Shown piece by piece: positions 9,371 through 18,458 of a stretch of DNA of 64,000 bases (position 1 is the stretch's first letter; every line of letters begins with the position of its first letter). The position numbers were made by a program, and so were the translations under genes. The notes beneath the pieces are model-generated. The model worked only from the letters and a program-made list of their open reading frames with translations. It was not told where the DNA came from and searched no databases. Where the stretch lies: contig JAKQTR010000030.1 of NCBI GenBank assembly GCA_029562975.1, forward strand, positions 1 through 64,000, written 5' to 3'. Source of the stretch: Acidobacteriota bacterium. GTDB lineage: Bacteria > Acidobacteriota > Vicinamibacteria > Vicinamibacterales > JAKQTR01.

Positions 9371-10564
9371 CTACTGCAGGATGACCCGCTGCCCCTCGCT
9401 CAGGCCCTGGACGACCTGCGTCTTCATGCCGTTGCTGACGCCGACGGTGATCGGGCGGCGCTGGCGCTTGGCCTTGGCATCCGGCAGGTAGACGTCCACC
9501 GACGCGCTCCGCTTCGCGTCGTACACGATCGCGGCCTCGGGGACGAGGAGCGTCTGCTTGTGCTCCTCGAGGATGATCTCCGCGTTGGCCGTCATGTTGG
9601 CGAGCAGCTCGCCGGCGGCGTTGTCGATGGACACCTTCACCTCGAACGAGATGACGTTGTCCTTGTCCGTGCCCATCGGCGAGATCTGCGTGACCTTCCC
9701 GTCGAACTGCCGGTCGCGGAACGTCTCCACCTTGATGCGCGCGGGCTGGCCGAGGCGCACTTGCCCGATGTCCGCCTCGTCCACGTTCCCCTTCACGTAG
9801 ACGCGCCCGACGTCGCCGAGCACCATCACCAGCGTGGCGTTCGCGCCGAGGTTCGCGATCGAGGACACGGGGCTCCCGATCTCAATGGGCCGCGCGAGCA
9901 CCGTGCCGTCGATCGGCGCGCGGATGGTCGCGTTCCGCAGCTCCTCTTCAGCCCGCTCGACGGCGGCCTGCGCGGCCGCCACCGACGCGCGCGCCTGCGC
10001 GCCCTTCGCGCGGGCGATGCCGAGCTGCGCCGCCGCGGCCTGCTGCCGGTTCGCGGCCAGCTCGAGCGCGCTCCTCGCATCGTCTAGGCCCTGCTGCGGC
10101 AGCAGCCGCTCGGCGGACAGCCTCTCGGCGCGCTCGAGATGGCGCCGGGCGAAGGGAACGTCCGGGCCCTCGGCCTCGACCCTGTTCTTCTCGAACTCGG
10201 CCTCGGCCGCCGCCACCGAGGCCCGCGCCCCGGCCAGCGCCGCGCGCGACTCGCGCAATCGCGCCTCAAGGTTGTCCTTGTCCAACTCGGCCAGCACCTG
10301 GCCGGCCGTCACCCTGTCGCCGACCTCGACGGCGATCTCCTTGACGATGCCGTTCGCCTTCGACTTGATCTCGACTTTCGCAATCGGCTCGATGCGCCCG
10401 GTGGCCACGACCGACTTCGCGATGTCGCCGCGCTCGACGCTGGCCAGCCGGGCCGGATTGATGTCGCCGGACGCTCCGCCCAGCGCGGCCCAGCCCGCGC
10501 CCGCCACGAGGGCGAGGATGACGATCGCCCCCGCCAACAGAACCCGCTTCCGCGTCACGCGCAT
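9371..10564 (-). CDS. Membrane-fusion protein (HlyD/MacA family)
   Basis: A 397-residue periplasmic adaptor: one N-terminal TM anchor (RVLLAGAIVILALVAGAGWA), a lipoyl/barrel-sandwich half (VVATGRIEPIAKVEIKSKANG...VEVGDRVTAGQVLAELD), a long alpha-helical coiled-coil hairpin rich in Ala, Glu and Arg (about 95-205), the second lipoyl half (ATIRAPIDGTVL), and beta-barrel domains (VYVKGNVDEADIGQVRLGQ). In tripartite export systems it links an inner-membrane ABC permease to an outer-membrane channel. It heads the minus-strand cluster with the two permeases. No outer-membrane channel or ATPase gene is nearby. Confidence 0.92.
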   Translation of the reverse strand: MRVTRKRVLLAGAIVILALVAGAGWAALGGASGDINPARLASVERGDIAKSVVATGRIEPIAKVEIKSKANGIVKEIAVEVGDRVTAGQVLAELDKDNLEARLRESRAALAGARASVAAAEAEFEKNRVEAEGPDVPFARRHLERAERLSAERLLPQQGLDDARSALELAANRQQAAAAQLGIARAKGAQARASVAAAQAAVERAEEELRNATIRAPIDGTVLARPIEIGSPVSSIANLGANATLVMVLGDVGRVYVKGNVDEADIGQVRLGQPARIKVETFRDRQFDGKVTQISPMGTDKDNVISFEVKVSIDNAAGELLANMTANAEIILEEHKQTLLVPEAAIVYDAKRSASVDVYLPDAKAKRQRRPITVGVSNGMKTQVVQGLSEGQRVILQ

Positions 10565-10776
10565 GAGCCTGCCCCCGTCTCTCGCTGTTGCATACGGATG
10601 TCGCCCGGGCTGTGTTCCGCGCAGGAGGGGCCCACGGCCCGCGAGGGGCCTGCCCCGGCGTTCCGGTCTCCGGCGGGTGCCGTGGTATCATGGACCATTC
10701 CCGCAAGCCCGCCGGCCGGTCCTCGCGATCCGCGCGAACGGCGGCGGCGCATCAACCGGGAGAGAGACGGAGAACC

Positions 10777-11112
10777 ATGGCAAGGACGACGAAGAAGATC
10801 GAGACGCCCGGGACGGCGAAGCCCGCCGTGAAACGCAGAACTGCCTCGGCCCCCGCGGCGGCAGTGGAGAAGGTGACGACCCGCCGGCGCACGAAGACAC
10901 AGTCCGAGGGCCTCCCGCCCATGGCGGTCGCCGACAACCGCCCCTCGAAGGCCGTCCGCTCCGCCGCGGGCCGGGTGCCTGAGCCGACGCACGAGGAGAT
11001 CGCGGTCCGCGCGTACTACCTGTCGGAGCGGCGGAGAGGCTGGCACGGCAGCCCTGAGCAGGACTGGCTGCAGGCGGTGACCGAGCTGCGCCGCGAGAGG
11101 GGGATCCTCTAG
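10777..11112 (+). CDS. DUF2934 domain protein
   Basis: A 111-residue protein with a Lys/Arg/Ala-rich, probably disordered first two thirds (MARTTKKIETPGTAKPAVKR) and a C-terminal DUF2934 motif: PTHEEIAVRAYYLSERR followed by GSPEQDWLQAVTELRRE. DUF2934 proteins are small, common in soil bacteria, and of unknown role; the basic tail would suit nucleic-acid binding, but this is inference. ATG 10777 follows a GAGA/GGAGA purine stretch. The gene is divergent from the membrane-fusion protein, so the 210-base gap holds two promoters. Confidence 0.8.
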   Translation: MARTTKKIETPGTAKPAVKRRTASAPAAAVEKVTTRRRTKTQSEGLPPMAVADNRPSKAVRSAAGRVPEPTHEEIAVRAYYLSERRRGWHGSPEQDWLQAVTELRRERGIL

Positions 11113-11147
11113 CTGGGGGCTGGGGCTAGGCGCTGGGCGCCAGGGAG

Positions 11148-13520
11148 TCAGAACCCGAGCGAGAAGCCGGCGTAGACGCTCCGGCCGGCCGCCGGGATGT
11201 AGAGGGGCACGCCGCCGTCCACGTACCCGAAGGACGTGTAGCGCCGATCGAGCAGGTTGTTGACCCTCAGGTCGAGGGCCCAGCGATCGAGGCCGAGCGT
11301 GCGCAGGGCCCGGGCTGGCAGCCCGACCCTGGCCACGGCATCCGCCGTGGTCCAGGCGTCGTTGACCCGTCCAGCGTTCTCCGTGTTGTCGAGGTAGAAC
11401 CGGCCGACGTGCCGGAGTGAGAGCGAGACGCGGGCCGGGCCGAGGTTCGCGTGCGCCGCGGCCGACGCCATGACGCCCGGGAAGCCGGCCGCCCGCTTGC
11501 CGTCGTAGACGGCCGTGCCCCCTTCCCAGTCGTGCTCGCGGTAGCGGAGGAACGTGTTGCGCGCCAGCGAGACGGCGGCTTCCACGCCAATCCGGCTCGA
11601 CACCGTCGCGCCCGCGTCCACTTCCAGGCCCAGCCGCCGCGAGCGGGCGCCATTGCCGTAGACGGGGACGCCGTTGTCGTCGAGCGCCCCGGCGTAGACG
11701 ATCTCGTTGCGGAAGTGCATCCAGTAGGCGTTCGCGCGCGCCCGCCACCGGCCGCGGCGCCAGGACGTGCCGGTTTCCACGTTCCAGACATCCTCCGAAT
11801 CGAGGTCCGCCGGGCCCGTCGCGTAGTAGTCCTGGGGGTCGTAGATGTTGCGGAAGAAGGGCTCCCGCATGCCGCGGGCCGCCGTGGCGTAGGCGTCGGC
11901 GCCGTCGGCCAGCTTCACGACCACGCCGGCGCGCGGGAGGACGAAGCCGTAGGCCCGCGTGAACGCGACGCCCTTCAGGCGGTCGTCGAAGAGCTCGTAG
12001 GCGTGGCGCGAGAGCTGGAAGCCGGCGCTCGCCGTGATGCGCGGCGTGACGTCGGCCTTCGCGGTCATGGCGGCCGTCGCCGTCTGCTTGCCGACCCGGT
12101 AGTCGTAGTAGCGGTGCCCGGCCCCGGCGCCGGCCGGAAGGAACTGCGCCCACCTGACTTCGCCGGTATGGTGCGCCCGGTGCCAGCGCCACTCCCCCGT
12201 CAGATCCAGCGCGACGCGCCCGGCACGGTGCGAAAGCTTCGGCACCCAGCCGACATCCCACTCGTCGACGCTCCGGCGCCTGACCAGATCGGTCCGCCGG
12301 ACGCTCGTGCCGTCGGGGAGCGCGGCGTCCGGCAGGCCGTACTCGACGAGCCAGCGGCGGGCGCGGAACTGGTCGTAGTAGCCCGTTCCGCGGAACGCGT
12401 AGAGCGTCTGGTCCAACGACGTGCGCTCCGAGAGCCTGACGTCGTGGACGATCTGATAATGCGGCTGGAAGAAGTGATCGATCTCGCCCGGATAGGACAG
12501 CGGGTTCGTGCGCCGGTCGCGATCCGCGTCGCCCGTCACGCCGCCTTCGAGCGTCGCGCGGTCGATGCCGTCGTAGGCCAGATGCGCGTCTTCGGGCCCG
12601 CCGAAGAGCACCGCCCGCAGCCGCGACCGGCCGCCGAACCGCGCGATCGACACGTAGTAGTTCCACATGTCCACCCACGCCTGGTCGCGGTAGCCGTCGG
12701 TCCGGATCTTCGAGTACCGGGCCGAGAGCGCCCAGGCGCCGTTCAGGAGGCCGGACTCCCAGACGAGCGACAGGCGGCTGGTGCCGAACGACCCGGCGCC
12801 GGCGTCGAGCGAGAAGCCGGGTTCGACCGACGGCTGGGCCGTCGTGACGTCGACGGCGCCGCCGAGGCCCGTGAGGCCGGCCACCCCGCGCCGCACCTGC
12901 ACGTCTCCCGCCGTCGTCATGAAGTCGGCGAGATCGACGAAGAACAGCTCGCCGGATTCGGCGTCGTTGATCGGCGCGCCGTTCAGCGTCACGCGGGTCC
13001 GCGCCTGGCCGAAGCCGCGGATCGAGAAGTACGAGTAGCCGATGCCGTTGCCGCTGTCGTTCCTGGCGAACACGCCGGGCACGAGCGCGGAGAGCAGGAT
13101 CGCAGGGTCCTGGCCCCAGTGCGCGTCGGCGATGGCCTGCCGCGGCACGTTCGAGAAGGTGGCCGGGTCGGCGCCTTCGCGCGCGCGGCCGGCGGTGACC
13201 TCGACGCGGTCGCTCAGCGTGATGACGGGCACCAGGCGGATGTCGAGGGGTGCGGCCGATTGGACGAGCGTGCGCTGGACGTAGTAGCCGGGGCACGACA
13301 CGACCAGCGTCGCGCGCCCGACCGGCCCGGCGTCGAGGACGAAACGCCCGTCGGCGCCCGCGGTCACGGACACGCCCAGGTCCGGCGCCTCGACGCGCGC
13401 GGCGACGGCCGCGCCGGTTTCGGCGTTGACGGTGCGGCCGGTGATGAGCAGGTGCTGGGCCTCGGCCGGCACGGCCGGAGCCAGCAGCGCGGACAGCAGG
13501 AGAAGGCGTGCGAGTCTCAT
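11148..13520 (-). CDS. TonB-dependent outer-membrane receptor, TPP-riboswitch controlled
   Basis: A 790-residue outer-membrane receptor: signal peptide (about 1-22, ending VPAEAQ), a carboxypeptidase-regulatory-like domain (ITGRTVNAETGAAV...VSCPGYY, about 25-85), a plug domain (DRVEVTAGRA, DSGNGIGYSYFSIRGFGQAR, VQVRRGVAGLTGLGGAVDV), and a 22-strand-type barrel ending in the aromatic C-terminus SVYAGFSLGF. Such receptors import scarce nutrients with energy from TonB/ExbBD. The TPP riboswitch overlapping the start codon points to thiamine or a thiamine precursor as substrate; that is inferred from regulation, not from the receptor sequence. No other thiamine genes are adjacent. Confidence 0.93.
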   Translation of the reverse strand: MRLARLLLLSALLAPAVPAEAQHLLITGRTVNAETGAAVAARVEAPDLGVSVTAGADGRFVLDAGPVGRATLVVSCPGYYVQRTLVQSAAPLDIRLVPVITLSDRVEVTAGRAREGADPATFSNVPRQAIADAHWGQDPAILLSALVPGVFARNDSGNGIGYSYFSIRGFGQARTRVTLNGAPINDAESGELFFVDLADFMTTAGDVQVRRGVAGLTGLGGAVDVTTAQPSVEPGFSLDAGAGSFGTSRLSLVWESGLLNGAWALSARYSKIRTDGYRDQAWVDMWNYYVSIARFGGRSRLRAVLFGGPEDAHLAYDGIDRATLEGGVTGDADRDRRTNPLSYPGEIDHFFQPHYQIVHDVRLSERTSLDQTLYAFRGTGYYDQFRARRWLVEYGLPDAALPDGTSVRRTDLVRRRSVDEWDVGWVPKLSHRAGRVALDLTGEWRWHRAHHTGEVRWAQFLPAGAGAGHRYYDYRVGKQTATAAMTAKADVTPRITASAGFQLSRHAYELFDDRLKGVAFTRAYGFVLPRAGVVVKLADGADAYATAARGMREPFFRNIYDPQDYYATGPADLDSEDVWNVETGTSWRRGRWRARANAYWMHFRNEIVYAGALDDNGVPVYGNGARSRRLGLEVDAGATVSSRIGVEAAVSLARNTFLRYREHDWEGGTAVYDGKRAAGFPGVMASAAAHANLGPARVSLSLRHVGRFYLDNTENAGRVNDAWTTADAVARVGLPARALRTLGLDRWALDLRVNNLLDRRYTSFGYVDGGVPLYIPAAGRSVYAGFSLGF

Positions 13521-13603
13521 CGTTCCCTACGCCGGCATGACCCGGATCAGGTTCAGAGGGTGTGATCTCAGCCCCGCGGCGTGCGGGACACCCCTACGAC
13601 GGT
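13518..13603 (-). promoter_or_regulatory. TPP riboswitch (THI element)
   Basis: Read on the minus strand, the leader contains the conserved THI-box pieces in order: TAGGGGTG, GGGGCTGAGATCACACCC, GAACCTGATCCGGGTCATG and CCGGCGTAGGGA. The outer helix P1 can form between GTCGT (13600-13596) and ACGAT (13523-13519). The latter includes the first two bases of the ATG start codon (13520-13518), and the AGGGA that serves as ribosome-binding site is the 3' edge of the aptamer. Binding of TPP should therefore hide the start site directly, indicating translational repression without a separate expression platform. Confidence 0.93.
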
Positions 13604-13763
13604 GACGATACTGTACTGTGACGCCAACGGGCGCTCAGGGTCAAGCGCGCGGCGCGGGACCCCCGCCACCCGCTGTCACCCGCGCTCGCTCGTCTTGTTC
13701 GCGCCGGAGGGAGCCGGGTCCTGTCGCCGACCATGCCCGCCGGGAGCGCGGGCCGTCGCCCGC

Positions 13764-14189
13764 CTACTTGCGCGACTGCAGCAGCAGGACGGGCACCTTG
13801 AGCAGGTGGCGCACCTTGTCCACGGTCGCGCCGAGGATGATGTCCTTGATGAGACGGTGGCCGTGCGTAGCCATGGCGACCAGGTCGGCCCGCTCGGCGT
13901 CAGCCGCGCGGACGATCTCGTCGGCCGGGTCGCCCTTGGCGAGGCGCGCCTCCACGGCGAAGCCCTCCGAGGCGAGACTCGCGCGCAGGCCCTCGAGGTA
14001 CTCGCGGTCCTCGCGGATCTCCTTCGACTCGCGCAGGTTGAGCTCGTCGTAGGCGCGGGCGGCCCATCCGTCCGCGACGTGCAGCAGCACCAGCGTGGCG
14101 CCGCACATCTTCGCCAGCGGCTTCACGTGGTCGATGATCGTGCGGTCGGCATCCGAGCGCTCGACGGCCACGAGAATACGCTTGTACAT
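13764..14189 (-). CDS. Universal stress protein (UspA family)
   Basis: A 141-residue single-domain Usp: beta1 MYKRILVAVERSD, middle LADLVAMATHGH with the ATP-binding-type G-2x-G-9x-G(S/T) region partly altered (HGHRLIKDIILGATVDKV), and C-terminal VPVLLLQSRK. UspA proteins are cytosolic stress or signalling proteins, some binding ATP. It lies 10 bases downstream of the Nramp transporter, and the Nramp stop codon (TGA) is part of its ribosome-binding sequence TGAGGAG, so the two should be translationally coupled. This suggests a role in metal transport control. Confidence 0.88.
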   Translation of the reverse strand: MYKRILVAVERSDADRTIIDHVKPLAKMCGATLVLLHVADGWAARAYDELNLRESKEIREDREYLEGLRASLASEGFAVEARLAKGDPADEIVRAADAERADLVAMATHGHRLIKDIILGATVDKVRHLLKVPVLLLQSRK

Positions 14190-14199
14190 CGCCCACTCC

Positions 14200-15501
14200 T
14201 CAGAGCACCTGCACGAGCAGCCAGACGCTGAGCCCCGCGATGAGCGCGGCGACCGCCCAGGCCAGAGCCCGCATCCATCGCGGCGCGACGGCCGGCCCCA
14301 TCTTGCGGCGGTCCGACGTGAACGAAACGAGCGGGATCACCGCGAAGGGCAGCTGCAGGCTGAGGACTACCTGGCTCAGGATGAGCAGCCGCCCGATCCC
14401 CGCGTCGCCGTACAGCATGACGGCGACGAGCGCCGGCACGATGGCGATGGAGCGGGTGACGAGCCGGCGCAGCCAGGGGCGCAGCCGGAGGTCGAGGAAC
14501 CCCTCCATCACGATCTGGCCCGCCAGCGTGCCCGTCAGCGTCGAGTTCTGGCCCGAGAAGAGGAGCGTCACGGCGAACAGCGTGCTGGCCAGCGTCGTGC
14601 CGAGAATCGGGGCCAGCAGCTTGTGGGCGTCCGTGATGTCCGCGACCCACTCGTACTGGGTGCCGTGGAACGTCGCCGCCGACACGACCAGGATGGCGCC
14701 GTTGATGAAGAGCGCCGACATCAAGGCCACCGTCGAGTCGATCGTCGCGAACCGGATCGCTTCGCCCCTCCCCTCGTCGGTGTCCGCGTACTTGCGCGTC
14801 TGCACCACCGACGAATGGAGGTAGAGGTTGTGCGGCATCACCGTCGCCCCGAGGATCCCGGCCGCGATGTAGAGCATGTCCGGGTCCCGCAGGATCTCCG
14901 CGCTCGGCACGAACCCGCGGAGCACGCCGCCCAGGTCCGGCTTCGACAGGAACAGCTCGATCGCGAACCCGCCCGCGATCCCGAGGATGAGCGTCAGCAC
15001 GATGCCCTCGAGGATGCGGAAGCGGTGCTGCTGCACGAAGAGCACGATGAACACGTCGAGGGCGGTGATGACCACGCCCGCGGCGAGCGGGATGCCGAAA
15101 AGCAGGCCGAGTGCGACGGCCGACCCGATGACCTCCGCGAGATCGCAGGCGGCGATGGCCACCTCGGCCAGGATCCACAGGACGAACGACACCGGGCGCG
15201 AGTAGTAGGCGCGGCACGCCTGTGCGAGGTCGTAGCTCGTGCCCACCCCAAGGCGCACCGCGAGCGCCTGCAGCAGGATGGCCATCAGGTTCGACAGCAG
15301 GATCACGCTCAGCAGCGTGTAGCCGAACCGCGCCCCTCCGGCGATGTCCGTGGCCCAGTTGCCCGGGTCCATGTACCCGACGGCGACGAGGTATCCCGGG
15401 CCCGAGAACGCCAGCAGTTTGCGGAAGAACCCTCCGTTTGCCGGAATCGGGACGGACCCGTGCGACTCGGGCAGGCTCTTCTGGGCAGGTGTGACACCCA
15501 C
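14200..15501 (-). CDS. Nramp family divalent metal (Mn2+/Fe2+) transporter
   Basis: A 433-residue, 11-TM proton-coupled metal importer. The TM1 metal site [11 protein letters not shown] and the TM6 motif [19 protein letters not shown] are both intact, including Asp, Asn, Met and the following His residues of the Nramp/MntH family. It probably imports Mn2+ or Fe2+ across the inner membrane. GTG 15501 is preceded, exactly six bases away, by the -10-like TAGACT (minus strand 15513-15508), which suggests a leaderless transcript starting at the GTG. The universal stress protein gene follows in the same operon. Confidence 0.92.
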   Translation of the reverse strand: MGVTPAQKSLPESHGSVPIPANGGFFRKLLAFSGPGYLVAVGYMDPGNWATDIAGGARFGYTLLSVILLSNLMAILLQALAVRLGVGTSYDLAQACRAYYSRPVSFVLWILAEVAIAACDLAEVIGSAVALGLLFGIPLAAGVVITALDVFIVLFVQQHRFRILEGIVLTLILGIAGGFAIELFLSKPDLGGVLRGFVPSAEILRDPDMLYIAAGILGATVMPHNLYLHSSVVQTRKYADTDEGRGEAIRFATIDSTVALMSALFINGAILVVSAATFHGTQYEWVADITDAHKLLAPILGTTLASTLFAVTLLFSGQNSTLTGTLAGQIVMEGFLDLRLRPWLRRLVTRSIAIVPALVAVMLYGDAGIGRLLILSQVVLSLQLPFAVIPLVSFTSDRRKMGPAVAPRWMRALAWAVAALIAGLSVWLLVQVL

Positions 15502-15507
15502 GGGAGG

Positions 15508-15513
15508 AGTCTA
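15508..15513 (-). promoter_or_regulatory. -10-like hexamer of a leaderless promoter (Nramp)
   Basis: TAGACT on the minus strand ends six bases before the GTG start of the Nramp gene, so the predicted first transcribed base is the first base of the start codon. No convincing -35 is seen; the upstream DNA is the degenerate GGGACTCGGGGCTCGG repeat. Confidence 0.5.
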
Positions 15514-15634
15514 CAACAGGGACTCGGGGCTCGGAGTTGGGGATTGGGGGTTGGGGACCGCCGCTTCGATGCGCGCGCTCTGGCTCAGCGAGTTCTCCCG
15601 GTTCCCAACCCCCGATCCCCAGCCCCCGGTGTGC

Positions 15635-15640
15635 TATCAT
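15635..15640 (+). promoter_or_regulatory. -10-like hexamer for the tRNA-Arg pair
   Basis: TATCAT lies ten bases upstream of the first tRNA-Arg gene. Both tRNA genes, 13 bases apart, are probably co-transcribed from it. Confidence 0.4.
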
Positions 15641-15650
15641 CGCATTCCGT

Positions 15651-15724
<74 letters not shown>

Positions 15725-15737
15725 TTTCCTGCTCTTT

Positions 15738-15814
<77 letters not shown>

Positions 15815-15820
15815 CCCTCC

Positions 15821-16711
15821 CTACACGGCGAGCGTCTTGAGGTAGGCGACGCTCTGCTCGGTCAGCTCCCAGTTCTGCTCGACGTAGTAGCTGCGCACGC
15901 CCGCGGCCTTCGCCGCCGTGAACGTCGCCACCCAGTCGATGCTGCCCCTGCCCACCGCCACTTGCGGGCGCCGGCCCGGCCGCCCGTTCGGCCCGGGAGG
16001 CGGCGCCGGGGCGTTCATGTCCACGTCCTGGAGGTGCATCGAGTTGAACCGGCCCGGGTACTTCCGGAAGTACTCGGCGCCGACGAACCCGGCCGTGATC
16101 GCGGACATCTGGAACTGGAACTTCACCAGCGCCGGATCGAGCAGCTCCAGCAGCAGGTCGTACGTGCGCCTGCCGTCGACGGTGGAGCTCTCGAAGCCCT
16201 CGTTGTGCAGGCCCTGCTGCATCCCCGCCGCCGCGGCGACAGCCGCGATCGCGTTGTATTCCTCGGCTGCCCGCTTCACCTGATCGAGCGTCGGGGTGTT
16301 CCCGCCGTTGCCGTCGCCGAGGGTGGCGGTCACCATCTGCGTGATGCCGACCTCCCTCGCCCAGTCGATGCTCTTCTGCTGGCTGGTGCGCAGCTCGGCG
16401 AGGCTGAAGTGGCTGCTTTCGGCTTTCAGCCCGTGATCCGCGAGGATCGCCCGGACCTCCCTGCCGTTGGAGAGCGGCTGGAACTCGGTGCCGTACCCGA
16501 TGGGCGAGCACAGCTCGAGCCGCGTCACGCCGATGCCGGCCATCGCCTTCACGAACGCCGGGAAGTCCTTCAGCAGGTGCCGCATGGGATAGACCTGGCT
16601 GCCGATGGGCAGGCCCAGCGGGGCCGCCGCCAGGCCGCGCATCCCCGCCGCCAGGAACCCGGCCGCCGCGCCCGTGCGCTCGATGAATTCGCGTCTCGTC
16701 AGTCCCGTCAT
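15821..16711 (-). CDS. Tat-exported sugar phosphate isomerase/epimerase-like protein
   Basis: A 296-residue TIM-barrel protein of the xylose-isomerase-like (AP-endonuclease 2) superfamily. The N-terminus [20 protein letters not shown] is a twin-arginine signal, so it should be exported folded. Barrel hallmarks: [23 protein letters not shown] (metal-ligand-like His and Glu), VKFQFQMS and [10 protein letters not shown] near the C-terminal strands, and [11 protein letters not shown]. Substrate is unknown. The gene is 12 bases downstream of a Tat-exported Gfo/Idh/MocA oxidoreductase on the same strand, a common pairing for sugar or inositol-like substrates in soil Acidobacteria, Planctomycetes and Bacteroidetes. 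Confidence 0.87.
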   Translation of the reverse strand: MTGLTRREFIERTGAAAGFLAAGMRGLAAAPLGLPIGSQVYPMRHLLKDFPAFVKAMAGIGVTRLELCSPIGYGTEFQPLSNGREVRAILADHGLKAESSHFSLAELRTSQQKSIDWAREVGITQMVTATLGDGNGGNTPTLDQVKRAAEEYNAIAAVAAAAGMQQGLHNEGFESSTVDGRRTYDLLLELLDPALVKFQFQMSAITAGFVGAEYFRKYPGRFNSMHLQDVDMNAPAPPPGPNGRPGRRPQVAVGRGSIDWVATFTAAKAAGVRSYYVEQNWELTEQSVAYLKTLAV

Positions 16712-16723
16712 GGCTGGTGCTCC

Positions 16724-18280
16724 CTAGATCTGCCACCCCGGGCGGTACTCGCGCGTCAGGAGCGCGTTCGCCTCGGGCACGTTCGTGACTCTCGCCGCGG
16801 CCGCGTCCCAGAGCAGCCGCCGGCCGCCGAGGCGCAGCGAGACGGCGGCCAGGTTGACCGCGTCGCAGATCGGCTGGGCCAGCAGGAAGTCGCCGTAGCT
16901 CCGCGGGCCGCCCTTGAAGGCGTTAATCCAGGCGAGATCGCGCTCCGACGGCCGCGGCCGCAGGTCCTGCGGGCCGCGCTGCCGCGGCTGCGGCGGCGCC
17001 GGCTCCGGGATGTTGTGCGCCGCCCGGTAGGCGCGCATCTTCGCCTCGGGGACGATCTGCGGGTTCTCGGCCCGGAAGCCGCCGAGGATCTTGCCCGTAT
17101 CGCCAACGAACAGCATGCCCTCGCTCGGCAGCTCCTTGTTCTCCGCCATCAGTTCCTCCGGCACCGGCGGCCTGATGCCGCCGTCGTACCAGAAGATGTC
17201 GAGGCCCGGCCTGGCCCGCTTCGCGCCGAAGCGCATCCGCACCGTGCAGGCCGCCGGGAAGGAGTAGTCGTTCTTGATCGTGTAGCAAATGTCGTCGGCG
17301 ACGGCGCACACGTGGCTCGGCGTCGACTCGACGCTGAGTGGCGCATCCAGCTCGAGGGCCTGGAAGATCGGCCACAGGCTGTAGTGCCCCATGTCCGCGA
17401 TGGACCCGCCGCCGAACTCGTACCAGCCGCGGAAGTTCGTGTGGGTGTAGTTCGGGTGGTACGGCCGGTCGAGCGACGGCCCGAGCCAGAGCGTCCAGTC
17501 GAACCCCGGCGGCACCGGCGGCGTGTCGGCCGGCAGCGTCGGGAACTGCGGCCACATCGGGCGCGCGGACCAGTTGTGGATCTCCCGCAGGGTCCCAATC
17601 GCGCCGTTCCCGATCATCTCGAGCGCCTGCCGCTGGCTTGCGCCTTCGCTGGCCGGCAGGAAGTGCGTGGCCTTGTTCGCCGCCCGCGCGGCCTCGATGA
17701 CGGCGCGCGCCTCCAGCACGCGGTTGGCCAGCGGCTTGTGGACGATCACGTTCATGCCGCGCTTGAGGGCGGCAATGGCGATGGGCGCGTGGGTGTGGTC
17801 GGGCGTCAGGACCTTCACGGCGGTGACGTCCTTCTCCTGCTCGAGGAGCTCGCGGTAGTCCACGTACGCCGCGCAGCCCTTCGCGCCGGGCGCGGCGCCG
17901 CGCTGCTTGCGGTAGTAGGTGTCCACGATCTCCTTGCCCACGTCCAGCCCGCCGGGTACGCCCTTGACGTTCTCGCGCCACGTCGGCTCGTCGATGATCC
18001 GCCTGATGTCGTTGCGGATCTGATCCTTGCCCCACTCGAGGTAGCCCACGCCCGTCTTGTCGACATCGCAGACGGCGACCACCTCCACGTCCGGGCTGGC
18101 GAGAATGCCGCCGATCTCCCGGATCGCCTGCGTGCCGAAGCCGATGCACGCGAGGGTGATCTTGTCGCTCGGCGCGACGAACCCCGCGCCGCCGAGCACG
18201 CGCCTCGGCACAATGGTGAACGAGGCGGCGGCCGCGGCCGCGCCGGACAGGAACTCGCGCCGGTTCATCTCGGATGGCAT
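16724..18280 (-). CDS. Tat-exported Gfo/Idh/MocA family oxidoreductase
   Basis: A 518-residue protein with a twin-arginine signal (MNRREFLSGAAAAAASF), an N-terminal Rossmann domain (ITLACIGFGTQAIREIG, EVVAVCDVDKTG, VKVLTPDHTHAPIA, NVIVHKPLAN), and a C-terminal alpha/beta domain. The usual EKP catalytic triad is HKP here, a frequent variant among exported members. FGGGSIADMGHYSLWPI supplies the DxGxH-like motif. Such enzymes use tightly bound NAD(P) to oxidise or epimerise sugars; the bound cofactor fits Tat export. It heads a two-gene operon with the TIM-barrel protein. Substrate unknown. Confidence 0.88.
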   Translation of the reverse strand: MPSEMNRREFLSGAAAAAASFTIVPRRVLGGAGFVAPSDKITLACIGFGTQAIREIGGILASPDVEVVAVCDVDKTGVGYLEWGKDQIRNDIRRIIDEPTWRENVKGVPGGLDVGKEIVDTYYRKQRGAAPGAKGCAAYVDYRELLEQEKDVTAVKVLTPDHTHAPIAIAALKRGMNVIVHKPLANRVLEARAVIEAARAANKATHFLPASEGASQRQALEMIGNGAIGTLREIHNWSARPMWPQFPTLPADTPPVPPGFDWTLWLGPSLDRPYHPNYTHTNFRGWYEFGGGSIADMGHYSLWPIFQALELDAPLSVESTPSHVCAVADDICYTIKNDYSFPAACTVRMRFGAKRARPGLDIFWYDGGIRPPVPEELMAENKELPSEGMLFVGDTGKILGGFRAENPQIVPEAKMRAYRAAHNIPEPAPPQPRQRGPQDLRPRPSERDLAWINAFKGGPRSYGDFLLAQPICDAVNLAAVSLRLGGRRLLWDAAAARVTNVPEANALLTREYRPGWQI

Positions 18281-18446
18281 GGTCTCAGCCTCCTGCAGGC
18301 TGCTTCATAGCACGACTGGACGCTGAATGCACGCCTCAGCACGCGGCCCGCGGCTGGCCGCCCCTGCTCGTGCCCACGAGGCTCCGTGTCCGCGCCCCAG
18401 GATCCCGGATCCCGGATCCCGAATCCCAAGTCCCGAGTCCCGAAGG

Positions 18447-18452
18447 TATAGT
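18447..18452 (+). promoter_or_regulatory. -10-like hexamer of a leaderless promoter (PatB-type gene)
   Basis: TATAGT ends exactly six bases before the ATG of the aminotransferase gene, placing the expected transcript start on the A of ATG. The 50 bases upstream are a degenerate GGATCCC/GAGTCCC repeat. Confidence 0.55.
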
Positions 18453-18458
18453 GCCCCT

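Noticed and set aside
10555-13296. 913-residue minus-strand frame overlapping the TonB receptor
   Set aside because: It reads the receptor gene in a wrong frame; the receptor frame has signal peptide, plug, barrel and riboswitch.
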